Assembly (NCBI GenBank): GCA_965146665.1
Contig: CBCTHE010000003.1
Coordinates: 233,814 to 297,813, forward strand
DNA length: 64,000 nucleotides
Direction: 5' to 3'
Source: Ructibacterium sp965146665
GTDB lineage: Bacteria > Bacillota > Clostridia > Monoglobales > Monoglobaceae
Shown here: positions 26,082 through 37,159 of the stretch, one piece after another
Position numbering within the stretch: the stretch's first letter is position 1
Layout: the number at the start of each line of letters is the position of its first letter
Translations under genes and position numbers: made by a program
The notes under the pieces: model-generated
The model's input: only the letters and a program-made list of their open reading frames with translations
What the model was told of the DNA's origin: nothing
Database searches by the model: none

Positions 26082-28043
26082 CTATTCTTCGCCTTCCAAA
26101 CGCCGGATTTCATCCCGAATCTGGGCGGCCAGTTCAAACTGCAGCAGTTCGGCGGCTTTTTTCATTTCTATGGTCAGCTCCGCAATGGTCCGCGCCGTAT
26201 CCTTTTCCGTCTTTGTCCCGCCCGGAACACTGCCGCTCCTGGAGACAGACTGCGTAGCTTCAATCACCTCGTGGACGCTCTTGCGGATGGTCTCAGGCGT
26301 GATACCGTGAGCCTCGTTAAATGCCTGCTGAATCTTCCGGCGGCGGTTGGTCTCTGAAATCGCATAGTCCATGGAGCGGGTCATGTTATCCGCATACATA
26401 ATAACCTTGCCCTCGGCATTCCGTGCGGCACGTCCAATGGTCTGGACCAGAGAGGTATCGCTTCGCAGAAACCCCTCCTTATCCGCGTCCAAAATTGCCA
26501 CCAGTGATACCTCCGGGATATCCAGTCCCTCCCGCAGAAGATTGATGCCAATCAGAACGTCAAAGACGCCCAGACGCAGATCCCGAATGATCTCCATCCG
26601 CTCAATGGTGTGGACATCCGAGTGCAGATACCGGACCTTGACTCCCATTTCCTCAAAGTATTCTGTGAGGCGTTCGGCCATTTTTTTGGTCAGCGTCGTC
26701 ACCAGAACCCGCTCGTCCCGCTGGGCACGCGCCATGATCTCTCCATACAGGTCATCCACCTGCCCGGTGATGGGCCGGACCTCTATCTCCGGATCCAGAA
26801 GACCGGTGGGCCGGATTACCTGTTCCACGATCCGCGCGGAACGCTCCTTCTCAAAATCCGCCGGTGTCGCACTGACAAAAACGGCCTGATTCAGCTTTGC
26901 GTAAAACTCGTCAAAGGTCAGAGGCCGGTTGTCAAACGCCGACGGCAAACGGAAACCATATTTCACCAGATTTTCCTTTCTGGAGTGATCGCCCGCAAAC
27001 ATGGCGCGCACCTGCGGGAGCGTCACATGCGACTCATCCACAAACAGGAGAAAGTCCTTGGGGAGATAGTCGATGAGCGTGAAGGGCGGACTTCCCGGCG
27101 CCCGGCCGCTGATATGCCGTGAATAGTTCTCAATCCCATTGCAGAATCCGGTCTCCCGCATCATCTCTATATCATAATGGGTCCGCTGTTCCAGCCGCTG
27201 GGCCTCGATGAGCTTATCATTCGCCCGGAGCTCGCTCAGCCGCTCTTCCAGTTCAGCCTCAATGCCCGCGATGGCCTGCTCTCTTTTCTCCGGTGTTGTG
27301 ACATAGTGGGACGCCGGATAGATTGCCACATGCCGGCGTTCGGATACGATTTCGCCGGTGACGGGATTGAAATCACAAATCCGTTCCACCTCATCCCCGA
27401 AGAATTCCACCCGAACCGCGTTGGTTGTAGAATCAGACGGAAACACATCCAGAACATCGCCGCGTACCCGGAATTTGTTGCGGATAAAGTTCAGATCATT
27501 TCTCTCATACTGAATTTCGATCAGCTTTGCAATCACCTCGTCACGGTCCTTTATCATACCCGGCCGCAGTGAGATCACCATGTTGTTATAGTCGATGGGG
27601 TCGCCGAGACCATAGATACAGGAGACGCTGGCCACAATGATGACATCCCGGCGCTCAAAAAGTGCCGCGGTGGCACTGTGACGGAGCTTGTCGATTTCTT
27701 CATTGGTCGAGGCGTCCTTTTCAATATAGGTATCTGAATGGGGAATATACGCTTCTGGCTGATAATAGTCATAATAGCTGACGAAATACTCCACCGCATT
27801 ATTGGGAAATATCTCTTTGAACTCACTGCAAAGCTGGGCCGCAAGCGTCTTATTATGGGCCAGCACCAGGGTCGGCTTCTGGACCTTTTCAATTACATTT
27901 GCCATGGTAAAGGTCTTTCCGCTGCCGGTTACCCCCAGCAAGGTTTGGAATTGATCTCCGCTCAAAATTCCATTTGCAAGCTGTTCAATGGCCTTCGGCT
28001 GGTCACCGGCCGGCTTGTATTTGGATACCACCTGGAAGTCCAT
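26082..28043 (-). CDS. uvrB: Excinuclease ABC subunit B
   Basis: A 653-residue UvrB helicase-like subunit that receives damaged DNA from UvrA and recruits UvrC. Features are the Walker A region GVTGSGKTFTMANV, the beta-hairpin YYDYYQPEAYIP, the DESHVTLPQ box, helicase motifs V/VI (INLLREGLDIPEV, QTIGRAARNAEG) and a C-terminal UVR coiled coil (about 615-650). I use the ATG at 28041-28043, eight bases after GAGG; the frame extends to a GTG nine bases further up that overlaps the ribosome site. Confidence 0.98.
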   Translation of the reverse strand: MDFQVVSKYKPAGDQPKAIEQLANGILSGDQFQTLLGVTGSGKTFTMANVIEKVQKPTLVLAHNKTLAAQLCSEFKEIFPNNAVEYFVSYYDYYQPEAYIPHSDTYIEKDASTNEEIDKLRHSATAALFERRDVIIVASVSCIYGLGDPIDYNNMVISLRPGMIKDRDEVIAKLIEIQYERNDLNFIRNKFRVRGDVLDVFPSDSTTNAVRVEFFGDEVERICDFNPVTGEIVSERRHVAIYPASHYVTTPEKREQAIAGIEAELEERLSELRANDKLIEAQRLEQRTHYDIEMMRETGFCNGIENYSRHISGRAPGSPPFTLIDYLPKDFLLFVDESHVTLPQVRAMFAGDHSRKENLVKYGFRLPSAFDNRPLTFDEFYAKLNQAVFVSATPADFEKERSARIVEQVIRPTGLLDPEIEVRPITGQVDDLYGEIMARAQRDERVLVTTLTKKMAERLTEYFEEMGVKVRYLHSDVHTIERMEIIRDLRLGVFDVLIGINLLREGLDIPEVSLVAILDADKEGFLRSDTSLVQTIGRAARNAEGKVIMYADNMTRSMDYAISETNRRRKIQQAFNEAHGITPETIRKSVHEVIEATQSVSRSGSVPGGTKTEKDTARTIAELTIEMKKAAELLQFELAAQIRDEIRRLEGEE

Positions 28044-28090
28044 AAGCGTCACCTCAAATTTTCTTTATTTTTATAGATTCATAGTTTTTG

Positions 28091-28120
28091 ATTATACCAT
28101 AATACACAGGGAGATTTCAA
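28091..28120 (-). promoter_or_regulatory. Sigma-A-type promoter for uvrB-uvrA
   Basis: Minus-strand TTGAAA (28115-28120), 18-base spacer, perfect TATAAT (28091-28096). No LexA/DinR-like box was clear beside it. Confidence 0.65.
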
Positions 28121-28185
28121 GGGTTTTCAGAAAGTTTTACAAGAAAATGCTTTCCATTCCTTCCATCGACATACAAGCCCATAAC

Positions 28186-28228
28186 AAATAGCAGGCCGCC
28201 CCGCAGTCTGCGAGACGGCCTGCTATTT
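28186..28228 (-). terminator. Terminator after the SLH-PstS gene
   Basis: A 13-bp stem AAATAGCAGGCCG (28186-28198) with CGGCCTGCTATTT (28216-28228), 17-base loop, 38 bases after the stop. The T content at both edges is modest. Confidence 0.65.
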
Positions 28229-28265
28229 TATGATTTAATTCCGTCTGCCCAAACCGCCTGCCGTT

Positions 28266-29963
28266 TTATTCAATGCCGGCAAGGCTTCCAAATCCCGCGT
28301 TCAGCATACACATCTGCCCCGCTTCACTGGTCAGAAATTCCACAAACCGTTTTGCCGGTGAGTCCGCGGGTTCACCTCCCCGGGTCACGGCATAGTAATG
28401 GATGGACAGGGGATAGCTTCCGTTCTGCAGGGAAGCTTCATCCGGCAGGACTCCATCCACTGCCAAAAGCTTCAGGTGGTCAGCACCGAGCACCCCTTTG
28501 CTGTTCTGATAATAATAGTACATGCTGTAGCCCAGCGCATAAGAGCCCGGATGTTCTCTTTCGTAATCTTCAACGTCTGTGAGAATACTGGACATCATGA
28601 CGGAGGTTCGCTCCCGCCGAATATCAGGATGGATCTCCCTGCCCTCCAGAAAAAATTTCTCCATCTGCGCATGGCTGCCGCTGTCATTGTTCCGGCAAAA
28701 AGCGGCAAAGGTTGCGTCCGGTCCGCCCAGCTGGTTCCAGTTTGTGACCGTGTTTTCCACATAGATTTTCTCCACATCCCCGCTGTTGATTCCGTCCGCA
28801 GGATTATCCTTTCCGGTGAAAAAAATAAATCCCTCAGCGGCAATGGGTGTTTTGACCAGCTCCACCCCATGTTCATCAGCCAGGCTTTCCACCTCCTCCC
28901 CCGCGTCCGGTACAAGAATCACATCCGCCTCTCCACGGATCAATTTTTTATAGGAATTGGTGGTCTTGCTGTGCGCCTGCGGATAATCCGGGTGGTTCCG
29001 GGGATTGATAAACAGCATGTTGTAGGCCGCTTCTGTCATTGGCAAAGTCGATGTGGAACCGTCGATCACAGGCATCTGCAGAGCAAGGCCATATTTCCCG
29101 GCAAGCTCCTGCGCAATGGCGGGCCGGTTTGCGATGAGAAACCATCTGATAAAATCATATGCTGTGCCAATTACTTCGCCCCGGGTCATCTCTGTGTCCG
29201 GGCTGAGAAAATACCGGTCATCCGCAGTGTCCATGATATCGCCCTCCTCCAGATCAGACGGCAGATGAAACCCATTTTGCTCAAACGCAAGATAAGCCTC
29301 CCTGGCGTATTCCTGCACCTCTGAAAAATCCTGAATCCGCCCCCAGCGCTCTGAGGGGCTGTCCGCCGCAGGAGCCATTTTGCCGCCGAGGGCCCTGCAA
29401 AGCCGGTACAGCATAGTAACCAGCTCCTGCCGCGTCACAGTCCGGTTGGGAATGAAGAAAGTATCCTTCGCAAGAACCCCCTGTTCCGCCAGCGCACAGA
29501 CATCCTCATAAAACCATGCATCAGGGCCTACATCCAAAAAGCCAGCCTCCTGTACGGAGCCAAACCGACCGATCCGGCACAGCATAGCCGCAGCCTCACT
29601 TCGGCTGATCAGGTCATATTCATTCAGAGCGCCGTTTTCGTCTCCCCGCACCACATTCCGATAGGCCAGACTGCTTGCGCCGTTCGGCTGGTATTCCTCC
29701 GCCTCATAATCAGAGAAGCGCCCGCTCTCCGCAACCGTAAAACGGACCGGTTCGCCTGGTGCCGTCCAAGCATAGCAGTACCCATTTTCGCATTCACTCA
29801 GCGGGATTATCTCCCCGGTTTTTTCATTTTGGGCAATCATGCGCCTCTCCCGTCCATAGTCATAGTCCGCCTCTGTTCTGACCGCCGCCATTTCATAGTC
29901 CGCCGCCCAAACGTTTCCCCAAAGCAGCGAACCGCAAAGCAATCCTGCAAGCGTTCTCTTCAT
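28266..29963 (-). CDS. SLH-domain protein fused to a PstS-like phosphate-binding domain
   Basis: A 565-residue exported protein: signal peptide (MKRTLAGLLCGSLLWGNVWA), a short N-terminal beta region, then SLH-like repeats at about 107-277 (DLISRSEAAAMLCRIG, AWFYEDVCALAEQGVL, TVTRQELVTMLYRL, EMTRGEVIGTAYDF) and a PstS-type periplasmic-binding fold at about 297-565. The latter has the anion-binding type loops DGSTSTLPM and NNDSGSHAQMEKFF and the NPRNHPD stretch. There is no lipobox, so it should be held by the wall through SLH rather than the membrane. No pst transporter genes are adjacent. Ligand unproven; phosphate is the family expectation. Start at 29961-29963 with AGGAGG upstream. Confidence 0.82.
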   Translation of the reverse strand: MKRTLAGLLCGSLLWGNVWAADYEMAAVRTEADYDYGRERRMIAQNEKTGEIIPLSECENGYCYAWTAPGEPVRFTVAESGRFSDYEAEEYQPNGASSLAYRNVVRGDENGALNEYDLISRSEAAAMLCRIGRFGSVQEAGFLDVGPDAWFYEDVCALAEQGVLAKDTFFIPNRTVTRQELVTMLYRLCRALGGKMAPAADSPSERWGRIQDFSEVQEYAREAYLAFEQNGFHLPSDLEEGDIMDTADDRYFLSPDTEMTRGEVIGTAYDFIRWFLIANRPAIAQELAGKYGLALQMPVIDGSTSTLPMTEAAYNMLFINPRNHPDYPQAHSKTTNSYKKLIRGEADVILVPDAGEEVESLADEHGVELVKTPIAAEGFIFFTGKDNPADGINSGDVEKIYVENTVTNWNQLGGPDATFAAFCRNNDSGSHAQMEKFFLEGREIHPDIRRERTSVMMSSILTDVEDYEREHPGSYALGYSMYYYYQNSKGVLGADHLKLLAVDGVLPDEASLQNGSYPLSIHYYAVTRGGEPADSPAKRFVEFLTSEAGQMCMLNAGFGSLAGIE

Positions 29964-29996
29964 ATCGTTTTCGCCTCCTGGTTTCAAATTACTTTT

Positions 29997-30025
29997 ATTA
30001 TATCACCGCTCTTCTCTGCGCGCAA
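29997..30025 (-). promoter_or_regulatory. Sigma-A-type promoter for the SLH-PstS gene
   Basis: Minus-strand TTGCGC (30020-30025), 17-base spacer, perfect TATAAT (29997-30002). It is divergent from the hrcA promoter about 75 bases away. No Pho-box-like direct repeats were evident. Confidence 0.65.
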
Positions 30026-30100
30026 GAATATCACAGTAGATTGAATAAAAAAAACCATAAGCGATTGGCCAGAATTTGTATAAATTTTTTTGAAAAGTTC

Positions 30101-30129
30101 TTGACAAAACAGGATGCTCGTGCTATGCT
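30101..30129 (+). promoter_or_regulatory. Sigma-A-type promoter for hrcA-grpE-dnaK-dnaJ
   Basis: TTGACA (30101-30106), 17-base spacer, TATGCT (30124-30129), followed 13 bases later by CIRCE. Confidence 0.85.
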
Positions 30130-30142
30130 AACCATAACGGTT

Positions 30143-30169
30143 TTAGCACTCTATCAAGACGAGTGCTAA
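30143..30169 (+). promoter_or_regulatory. CIRCE operator (HrcA site) of the hrcA operon
   Basis: Perfect TTAGCACTC-N9-GAGTGCTAA in the 5' leader, 35 bases before the hrcA start; this gives autorepression. Confidence 0.97.
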
Positions 30170-30204
30170 CAACGTATAAAATTGATTCTGGAGGAGCTGA
30201 TACC

Positions 30205-31314
30205 ATGGCATTGGATGACCGAAAAAAATCAATATTGCGTGCCATTGTAGAAGGCTATATCCAGAACGCGGAACCGGTGGGTTCCAGAAGTATTGCCAAG
30301 AATACGGATTTGAATTTGAGCGCCGCCACCATTCGAAACGAGATGGGCGATCTTGAGGAAATGGGGTTTCTGGTCCAGCCGCACACCTCGGCCGGCCGTA
30401 TCCCCTCCAGCCAGGGGTTCCGCTTTTATGTGGACAGCCTCATGGAGCGGTACCGGATGACCGCGGCTGAAATTCAGCAAATGCGCAGCGCTATGCTCCA
30501 TAAAATCCGGGAGCTGGACAAAATTGTAAAGGATGTTTCCTCCGCGTTTTCAAACATCACCAATCTCCCCACCTTCGGCATGGTGCCCACCATTGAATAC
30601 GGGGCCATCAAGGCGATTAAGCTGGTTTCTGTTGATGAAAAGACCATCATGGTCATTGTATCGGACAGCTCCGGCCTTATCAAAAATAAGCTGCTCCGTC
30701 TGCGCGAGCCGACGAATGATGAATTTCTGGCGCAGCTCAATGAGGTTTTGAATGAGAATTTGGCCGGCTATACCCGTTCTGAGATCAATTTGAACCATAT
30801 CATTGAGGTGATAAACGCCATTGGCGGAAATCATGAAATTCTTGCTTCGGTGCTGGAACTGGTGCACGAGGCAATCTCGGAAATAGACAAACGGGAGGTT
30901 TATATGGAGGGTACCACCAATATCCTTCGCTTCCCGGAATATAACGACATCACAAAAATTAAGGAAATCCTTGAATTTTTTGATGATAAACAAAATCTGG
31001 GCGAAATGGTCAAGAGTCTCCCGGACGTCAAGGACGGGGAAGTCAAGGTTTTCATCGGCGATGAAAACGATCTGCCTCAGTTGAAAAACAACAGCGTTGT
31101 GCTGTCCACCTATAAGGCCGGGCCGAATCTGACCGGCATCATCGGCGTGGTCGGCCCCATGCGCATGGATTATGCCAAGGTGGTATCAGGCGTCGGCTTC
31201 TTTTCCAGACAGCTCGGCGAGATGCTCAGCCAACGCCTGGGGTTAGAGGGAAGTTTGCCTCCCGATAAGCCCAGTATATCAGACGGAACCAACAAAGGAG
31301 ATGAAGGAAAATGA
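30205..31314 (+). CDS. hrcA: Heat-inducible transcription repressor HrcA
   Basis: A 369-residue repressor that binds CIRCE and is kept active by GroEL. The N-terminal winged helix (about 1-75; VEGYIQNAEPVGSRSIAK, LSAATIRNEMGDLEEMGFL, HTSAGRIPS) precedes the GAF-like domain. The ATG at 30205 follows GGAGGAG; the upstream open frame lies inside CIRCE and is not used. It ends with a 4-bp ATGA overlap with grpE. Confidence 0.97.
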   Translation: MALDDRKKSILRAIVEGYIQNAEPVGSRSIAKNTDLNLSAATIRNEMGDLEEMGFLVQPHTSAGRIPSSQGFRFYVDSLMERYRMTAAEIQQMRSAMLHKIRELDKIVKDVSSAFSNITNLPTFGMVPTIEYGAIKAIKLVSVDEKTIMVIVSDSSGLIKNKLLRLREPTNDEFLAQLNEVLNENLAGYTRSEINLNHIIEVINAIGGNHEILASVLELVHEAISEIDKREVYMEGTTNILRFPEYNDITKIKEILEFFDDKQNLGEMVKSLPDVKDGEVKVFIGDENDLPQLKNNSVVLSTYKAGPNLTGIIGVVGPMRMDYAKVVSGVGFFSRQLGEMLSQRLGLEGSLPPDKPSISDGTNKGDEGK

Positions 31315-31913
31315 GTAAGAAACACCGTGAGGACGCCAAGGCGTCTGAAGAAAAAGAAGAGACCACCGCCGGAGAGGCCTCCGGTTCTCCGGAGGAAGCC
31401 GCCGGCAGTGAAAACGCCGGGCAAGAGCAGGAGAGCACAGAGCAAAAGACTTCTGGCAAAGCGGAAAAGACACCGCTTCAAAAAGCGGAGGAATCCATTT
31501 CCAATCTGACTGACCGCCTGATGCGGACAGCCGCCGAATTTGACAACTTCAAAAAACGCTCTGCCCGGGAAAAGGATGAGGTCTACAGCGTGGCTGTGTG
31601 CGAAACCATCGCAAAGCTTCTTCCTGTACTGGACAATCTGGACCGTGCGGTGACGGCAAGCGAGGACAGCGGCGACGCCGGCAGCGTATTGGACGGTGTC
31701 AAAATGGTCAAGAAGCAATTCGAGGATGCGCTGGGTGATATTGGAGTTGCCCCCATTGACGCGGTGGGCTCGCCGTTTGATCCGGAAAAGCACAACGCCG
31801 TTATGACCGCGGAAAGCGAACAGCCCGAAAACACAGTTCTGGAGGAATTTATGAAGGGATATGTGTATAAGGATAAGGTCGTGCGTCATTCTATGGTTAA
31901 AGTAAGTAATTGA
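31311..31913 (+). CDS. grpE: Nucleotide exchange factor GrpE
   Basis: A 200-residue co-chaperone that releases ADP from DnaK. A long acidic, low-complexity N-terminal stretch (about 1-60) precedes the coiled-coil (AEFDNFKKRSAREKDE) and the beta-wing head with NPFDPEKHNAV-type and VLEEFMKGYVYKDKVVRHSMVKVS motifs. Translationally coupled to hrcA. Confidence 0.96.
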   Translation: MSKKHREDAKASEEKEETTAGEASGSPEEAAGSENAGQEQESTEQKTSGKAEKTPLQKAEESISNLTDRLMRTAAEFDNFKKRSAREKDEVYSVAVCETIAKLLPVLDNLDRAVTASEDSGDAGSVLDGVKMVKKQFEDALGDIGVAPIDAVGSPFDPEKHNAVMTAESEQPENTVLEEFMKGYVYKDKVVRHSMVKVSN

Positions 31914-31945
31914 TTTTCTATATTTTTGAGAAAGGATGATAGATT

Positions 31946-33814
<1,869 letters not shown>

Positions 33815-33901
33815 TCAGGCCGGCTCTTTCCGCCCGCGGCAGTTGAGGACGGTTTTGGAGCCTTCCCGGCCACAATATTTGACAGACACAATCAGCACAA
33901 A

Positions 33902-33925
33902 AGGCGGACAGCATCATGTCCGCCT
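33902..33925 (+). terminator. Intra-operon stem-loop between dnaK and dnaJ
   Basis: Perfect 9-bp stem AGGCGGACA (33902-33910) with TGTCCGCCT (33917-33925), followed by a weak ATTTG. It probably acts as a partial terminator or mRNA stabiliser that lowers dnaJ relative to dnaK. Confidence 0.5.
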
Positions 33926-33952
33926 ATTTGTGAGTAAGGCGAGGTTATTGCT

Positions 33953-35095
33953 ATGGCAGATAAAAGAGATTACTATGAAGTCCTGGGCGTGGATAAAAGT
34001 GCATCGCCGGACGAGATAAAAAAAGCGTACCGGAAGCTGGCAAAACAGTACCATCCCGATCTGAACCCAGATGACAAGGAGGGGGCCGAGGCTAAATTCA
34101 AAGAGGCGACCGAGGCCTATGAGGTGCTCAGCGACACAGAGAAAAAGCAGAAATATGACCAGTTCGGCCACGCCGCCTTTGACCCCGCTGCCGGCGGCGG
34201 ATACGGCGGGAGCTATGGCGGCGGCTTTGACGGTTTTGACATGGGCGACATTTTCAGCAGCTTTTTTGGCGGCGGCTTCGGCGGACAGCGGACCAATCCG
34301 AACGCGCCCCAGCGCGGCCGTGACCTGAGCTATAACGTGGACCTGTCCTTTGAAGAAGCCTGCTTTGGTGTTGAAAAGGATATCACCGTAAACCATCTTG
34401 AAAAATGTTCCTCCTGTCATGGATCCGGTGCGGCGTCCGGCACCTCACCTGAGACCTGTCCCATCTGTCACGGAACTGGTCAGGTGCGTTCGGTGCAGCG
34501 TACGGCCTTTGGAAACTTCCAGAGCGTCCGTCCCTGTGATTCCTGCGGCGGCCGGGGCACAATCATCAAGAATCCCTGTTCCTCCTGTCATGGCGAGGGT
34601 ACGGTCAGAAAACCCAAAAAGGTGCGGGTGAAAATCCCTGCCGGCATTGACGACGGCCAGCAGGTTTATGTCCGCGGCGAGGGTGACGCGGGGATCAAGG
34701 GAGGTCCCAGCGGTGATCTGGTGCTGAACATTCGGGTACGGCGGCATAAACTGTTTGTGCGTCAGGGATATGACATTCTCTGTGACTATCCGGTGTCCTT
34801 TGTACAGGCAACCCTGGGTGCCGAGGTACAGGTGCCGACCATAGACGGCAAGGTTTCCTATAACATACCGGAGGGAACCCAGCCGGGAACAGTATTCCGC
34901 CTGCGCGGCAAGGGTGTTCCCAAGCTGAATTCCAATCAGAGAGGTGATCAGTATGTTACGGTCAAGGTGGAGATACCCAAAGGGCTGAACGAAAAACAAA
35001 AGGATATTCTCCGGCATTTTGATGATAACGTGGATGCTTCCAAATATAAGCAGAGCAAGAACTTTTTTGAGAAGATGCGGGAGCTGTTCAAATAG
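33953..35095 (+). CDS. dnaJ: Chaperone DnaJ (Hsp40)
   Basis: A 380-residue class A J-protein. The J domain (about 5-70) carries HPD in KQYHPDLNPD, then a Gly/Phe-rich linker (about 75-115), four zinc-binding CxxCxGxG repeats (CSSCHGSG, CPICHGTG, CDSCGGRG, CSSCHGEG; about 150-220) and the C-terminal substrate-binding domains. It stimulates DnaK ATPase and delivers clients. Last gene of the HrcA operon, ended by a terminator at 35136-35165. Confidence 0.98.
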   Translation: MADKRDYYEVLGVDKSASPDEIKKAYRKLAKQYHPDLNPDDKEGAEAKFKEATEAYEVLSDTEKKQKYDQFGHAAFDPAAGGGYGGSYGGGFDGFDMGDIFSSFFGGGFGGQRTNPNAPQRGRDLSYNVDLSFEEACFGVEKDITVNHLEKCSSCHGSGAASGTSPETCPICHGTGQVRSVQRTAFGNFQSVRPCDSCGGRGTIIKNPCSSCHGEGTVRKPKKVRVKIPAGIDDGQQVYVRGEGDAGIKGGPSGDLVLNIRVRRHKLFVRQGYDILCDYPVSFVQATLGAEVQVPTIDGKVSYNIPEGTQPGTVFRLRGKGVPKLNSNQRGDQYVTVKVEIPKGLNEKQKDILRHFDDNVDASKYKQSKNFFEKMRELFK

Positions 35096-35135
35096 CCCCT
35101 TTGCAAAAATGCTGGTGAAAAATGGATAAAAACGG

Positions 35136-35165
35136 AAACGCTGGCGCTTATGCCGGCGTTTTGCC
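35136..35165 (+). terminator. Rho-independent terminator after dnaJ
   Basis: Stem AAACGCTGGC (35136-35145) with GCCGGCGTTT (35152-35161), one wobble pair, then TTGCCC. The remaining gap to 35328 shows no gene and no clear promoter. Confidence 0.65.
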
Positions 35166-35328
35166 CTTTCCATAAGGCGCTTTGAGACTTCATTTTTCAT
35201 TTGGCTGGAAACAGCCGTACAAAGCGGCCGCAGTATGCTGGAACGAGATCTTCTGTCATTTACTCCCATGCTGACGGGTGATTTTATAAGTATTTATAGG
35301 CCGCGCATGGCGGCGGAATGGAGATAAT

Positions 35329-36288
35329 ATGGACTGGATCAAAGTTACGATTACCACCACAGCTGATGGAATCGACCCCATCAGCGGCCGTTTGCTGGAC
35401 TTGGGAATCAACGGCATAGAAATTTCTGACAAGGACGATTTTAAGGAGTTTTTAGAGGCCAACCGGAAATATTGGGATTATGTGGATAAGGAGCTGGAAC
35501 GGCTCAAGGAAGCGGATACCACCATCACGCTGTATCTGAGCGATGGGGCGGCCGGGCTGGAACAGCTTGCGGCGGTGCGTTCCTCCATGGCAGAGCTCAA
35601 GTCCATGGACGCGTCAGGCGCCTTTGGCGCCTTGTCCGTGGTCACGGATCATGTAAAGGACGAGGACTGGTCTGAAATATGGAAACAGTATTTCCATCCC
35701 ATTCCAGTTGGTCAGCGCGTATTGATTAAGCCAGCGTGGGAAGAAATTTCAGATACGCAGGGACGGACCGTATTTACTGTGAATCCGGGGATGAGCTTTG
35801 GTACGGGATCCCATCCCAGCACCCGGTTTTGCATTGAAGAGATTGAAAAAAATCTCTGTCCCGGCGGCACGGTTTTGGATCTGGGCTGTGGCTCGGGTAT
35901 ACTTTCTATCATTGCGCTTCTCCTTGGTGCAAAAGATGCCGTGGCCATTGATATTGATCCCAACGCTGTGGATGTGGCCTACAGCAATCTTGCGTTGAAC
36001 GGACTGCCTGCAGAGAATTATCATGCCTTTGCCGGTGACATTCTCACCGATCATGCGCTGCGGAACCGGCTGAGTACATACGACGTTGTCATTGCAAATA
36101 TTGTGGCGGATGTCATCATTGGTCTGTCCGGATTTGTCCGGCAGTTTATGAAGGAGAACGGCACCTTTATTTGCTCCGGCATCATTCTTGAACGTCTGGA
36201 CGAGGTGACCGCCGCGCTGGAACATGCCGGTCTCACGATTGTTGAAATACGGCGGGATCAGGATTGGGCCGCTGTTACATGTCGATAA
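35329..36288 (+). CDS. prmA: Ribosomal protein L11 methyltransferase
   Basis: A 319-residue SAM-dependent methyltransferase that trimethylates ribosomal protein L11. An N-terminal substrate-recognition domain (about 1-110) precedes the Rossmann core with VLDLGCGSGILSI (motif I), AIDIDPNAVDVA and the NIVADVII catalytic strand; GMSFGTGSHPST is the family's FGTG-H motif. dnaJ-prmA-rsmE is a common Firmicutes order. Confidence 0.95.
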   Translation: MDWIKVTITTTADGIDPISGRLLDLGINGIEISDKDDFKEFLEANRKYWDYVDKELERLKEADTTITLYLSDGAAGLEQLAAVRSSMAELKSMDASGAFGALSVVTDHVKDEDWSEIWKQYFHPIPVGQRVLIKPAWEEISDTQGRTVFTVNPGMSFGTGSHPSTRFCIEEIEKNLCPGGTVLDLGCGSGILSIIALLLGAKDAVAIDIDPNAVDVAYSNLALNGLPAENYHAFAGDILTDHALRNRLSTYDVVIANIVADVIIGLSGFVRQFMKENGTFICSGIILERLDEVTAALEHAGLTIVEIRRDQDWAAVTCR

Positions 36289-36294
36289 CATTTT

Positions 36295-36334
36295 GCCGGA
36301 TTTGCATTCCTGAACTTGCAAATCCGGCTTTGTT
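36295..36334 (+). terminator. Rho-independent terminator after prmA
   Basis: A 12-bp perfect stem GCCGGATTTGCA (36295-36306) with TGCAAATCCGGC (36317-36328), 10-base loop, then TTTGTT. Confidence 0.82.
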
Positions 36335-36385
36335 ATGCTATCATAAAAAATAAATTGCTGTACAGCACATCAGGAGGACAAAACT

Positions 36386-37129
36386 ATGCGCCGCTTTTTT
36401 ACTGAACCCCAGAACATTGAGGGAACCACCGCACATATTCTGGAGGATGCGGCCCACATTACACGGGTCCTCCGTCTGGAGCCTGGAACAGAGATTCTTC
36501 TCTTTGACGGGACCGGCTATGAGTATACCGCCCAGCTGACACAGCTCGGCAGCAGAGAGTGTCTGGCAAAAATCACTGGCAAAACTTTTTCCGAACAGGA
36601 ACCGGGCATACAGGTCACCATTTTTCAGGGAATTCCCAAATCCGGAAAAATGGAAGCCATCATTCAAAAGTCAGTTGAACTGGGTGTCTCCTCCATTGTT
36701 CCAACCGCTCTGGACCGCTGTGTCGCAAAGCTTGATCAGGGAAAAAAACAGGTGGATAAGCTGAAACGCTGGAACAGAGTGGCGCTTGAGGCGGCAAAAC
36801 AATGCGGACGCGGGATAGTTCCCATGGTTCTTCCGCAGATGGATCTGCACGAAGCTCTTGCGCAGATCAAAGCCATGGATCTGGGGCTGATGCCCTATGA
36901 GGTATTGGGCCACATGGGGGACCATTCCTTAAAAAATATTTTGCAGGCTGGAAATCCCAGCAGCATTGGGATTTTGATTGGCCCGGAGGGCGGATTTTCT
37001 GACGCGGAAGCCAGCCAGGCCAAAGAGGCGGGACTTTTCCAGGTGGGGCTTGGCAAGCGGATTCTGCGGACTGAAACCGTGGCAAGCGCCATGCTTTCGA
37101 TGATTATGTATGAAAAGAATGAAATTTGA
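36386..37129 (+). CDS. rsmE: 16S rRNA (uracil-1498 N3)-methyltransferase
   Basis: A 247-residue SPOUT-class methyltransferase (RsmE). A small N-terminal PUA-like domain (about 1-70) is followed by the trefoil-knot SAM domain with KMEAIIQKSVELGV, the GPEGGFSDAE knot loop and LGKRILRTETVA. GGAGG lies upstream of the start. Confidence 0.95.
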   Translation: MRRFFTEPQNIEGTTAHILEDAAHITRVLRLEPGTEILLFDGTGYEYTAQLTQLGSRECLAKITGKTFSEQEPGIQVTIFQGIPKSGKMEAIIQKSVELGVSSIVPTALDRCVAKLDQGKKQVDKLKRWNRVALEAAKQCGRGIVPMVLPQMDLHEALAQIKAMDLGLMPYEVLGHMGDHSLKNILQAGNPSSIGILIGPEGGFSDAEASQAKEAGLFQVGLGKRILRTETVASAMLSMIMYEKNEI

Positions 37130-37159
37130 CATATATGCAAAAGGGAAAGGATGAGACAA

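Noticed and set aside
28398..29324. Plus-strand frame of 308 codons opposite the SLH-PstS gene
   Set aside because: Antisense to a gene with signal peptide, SLH and PBP features; no ribosome site.
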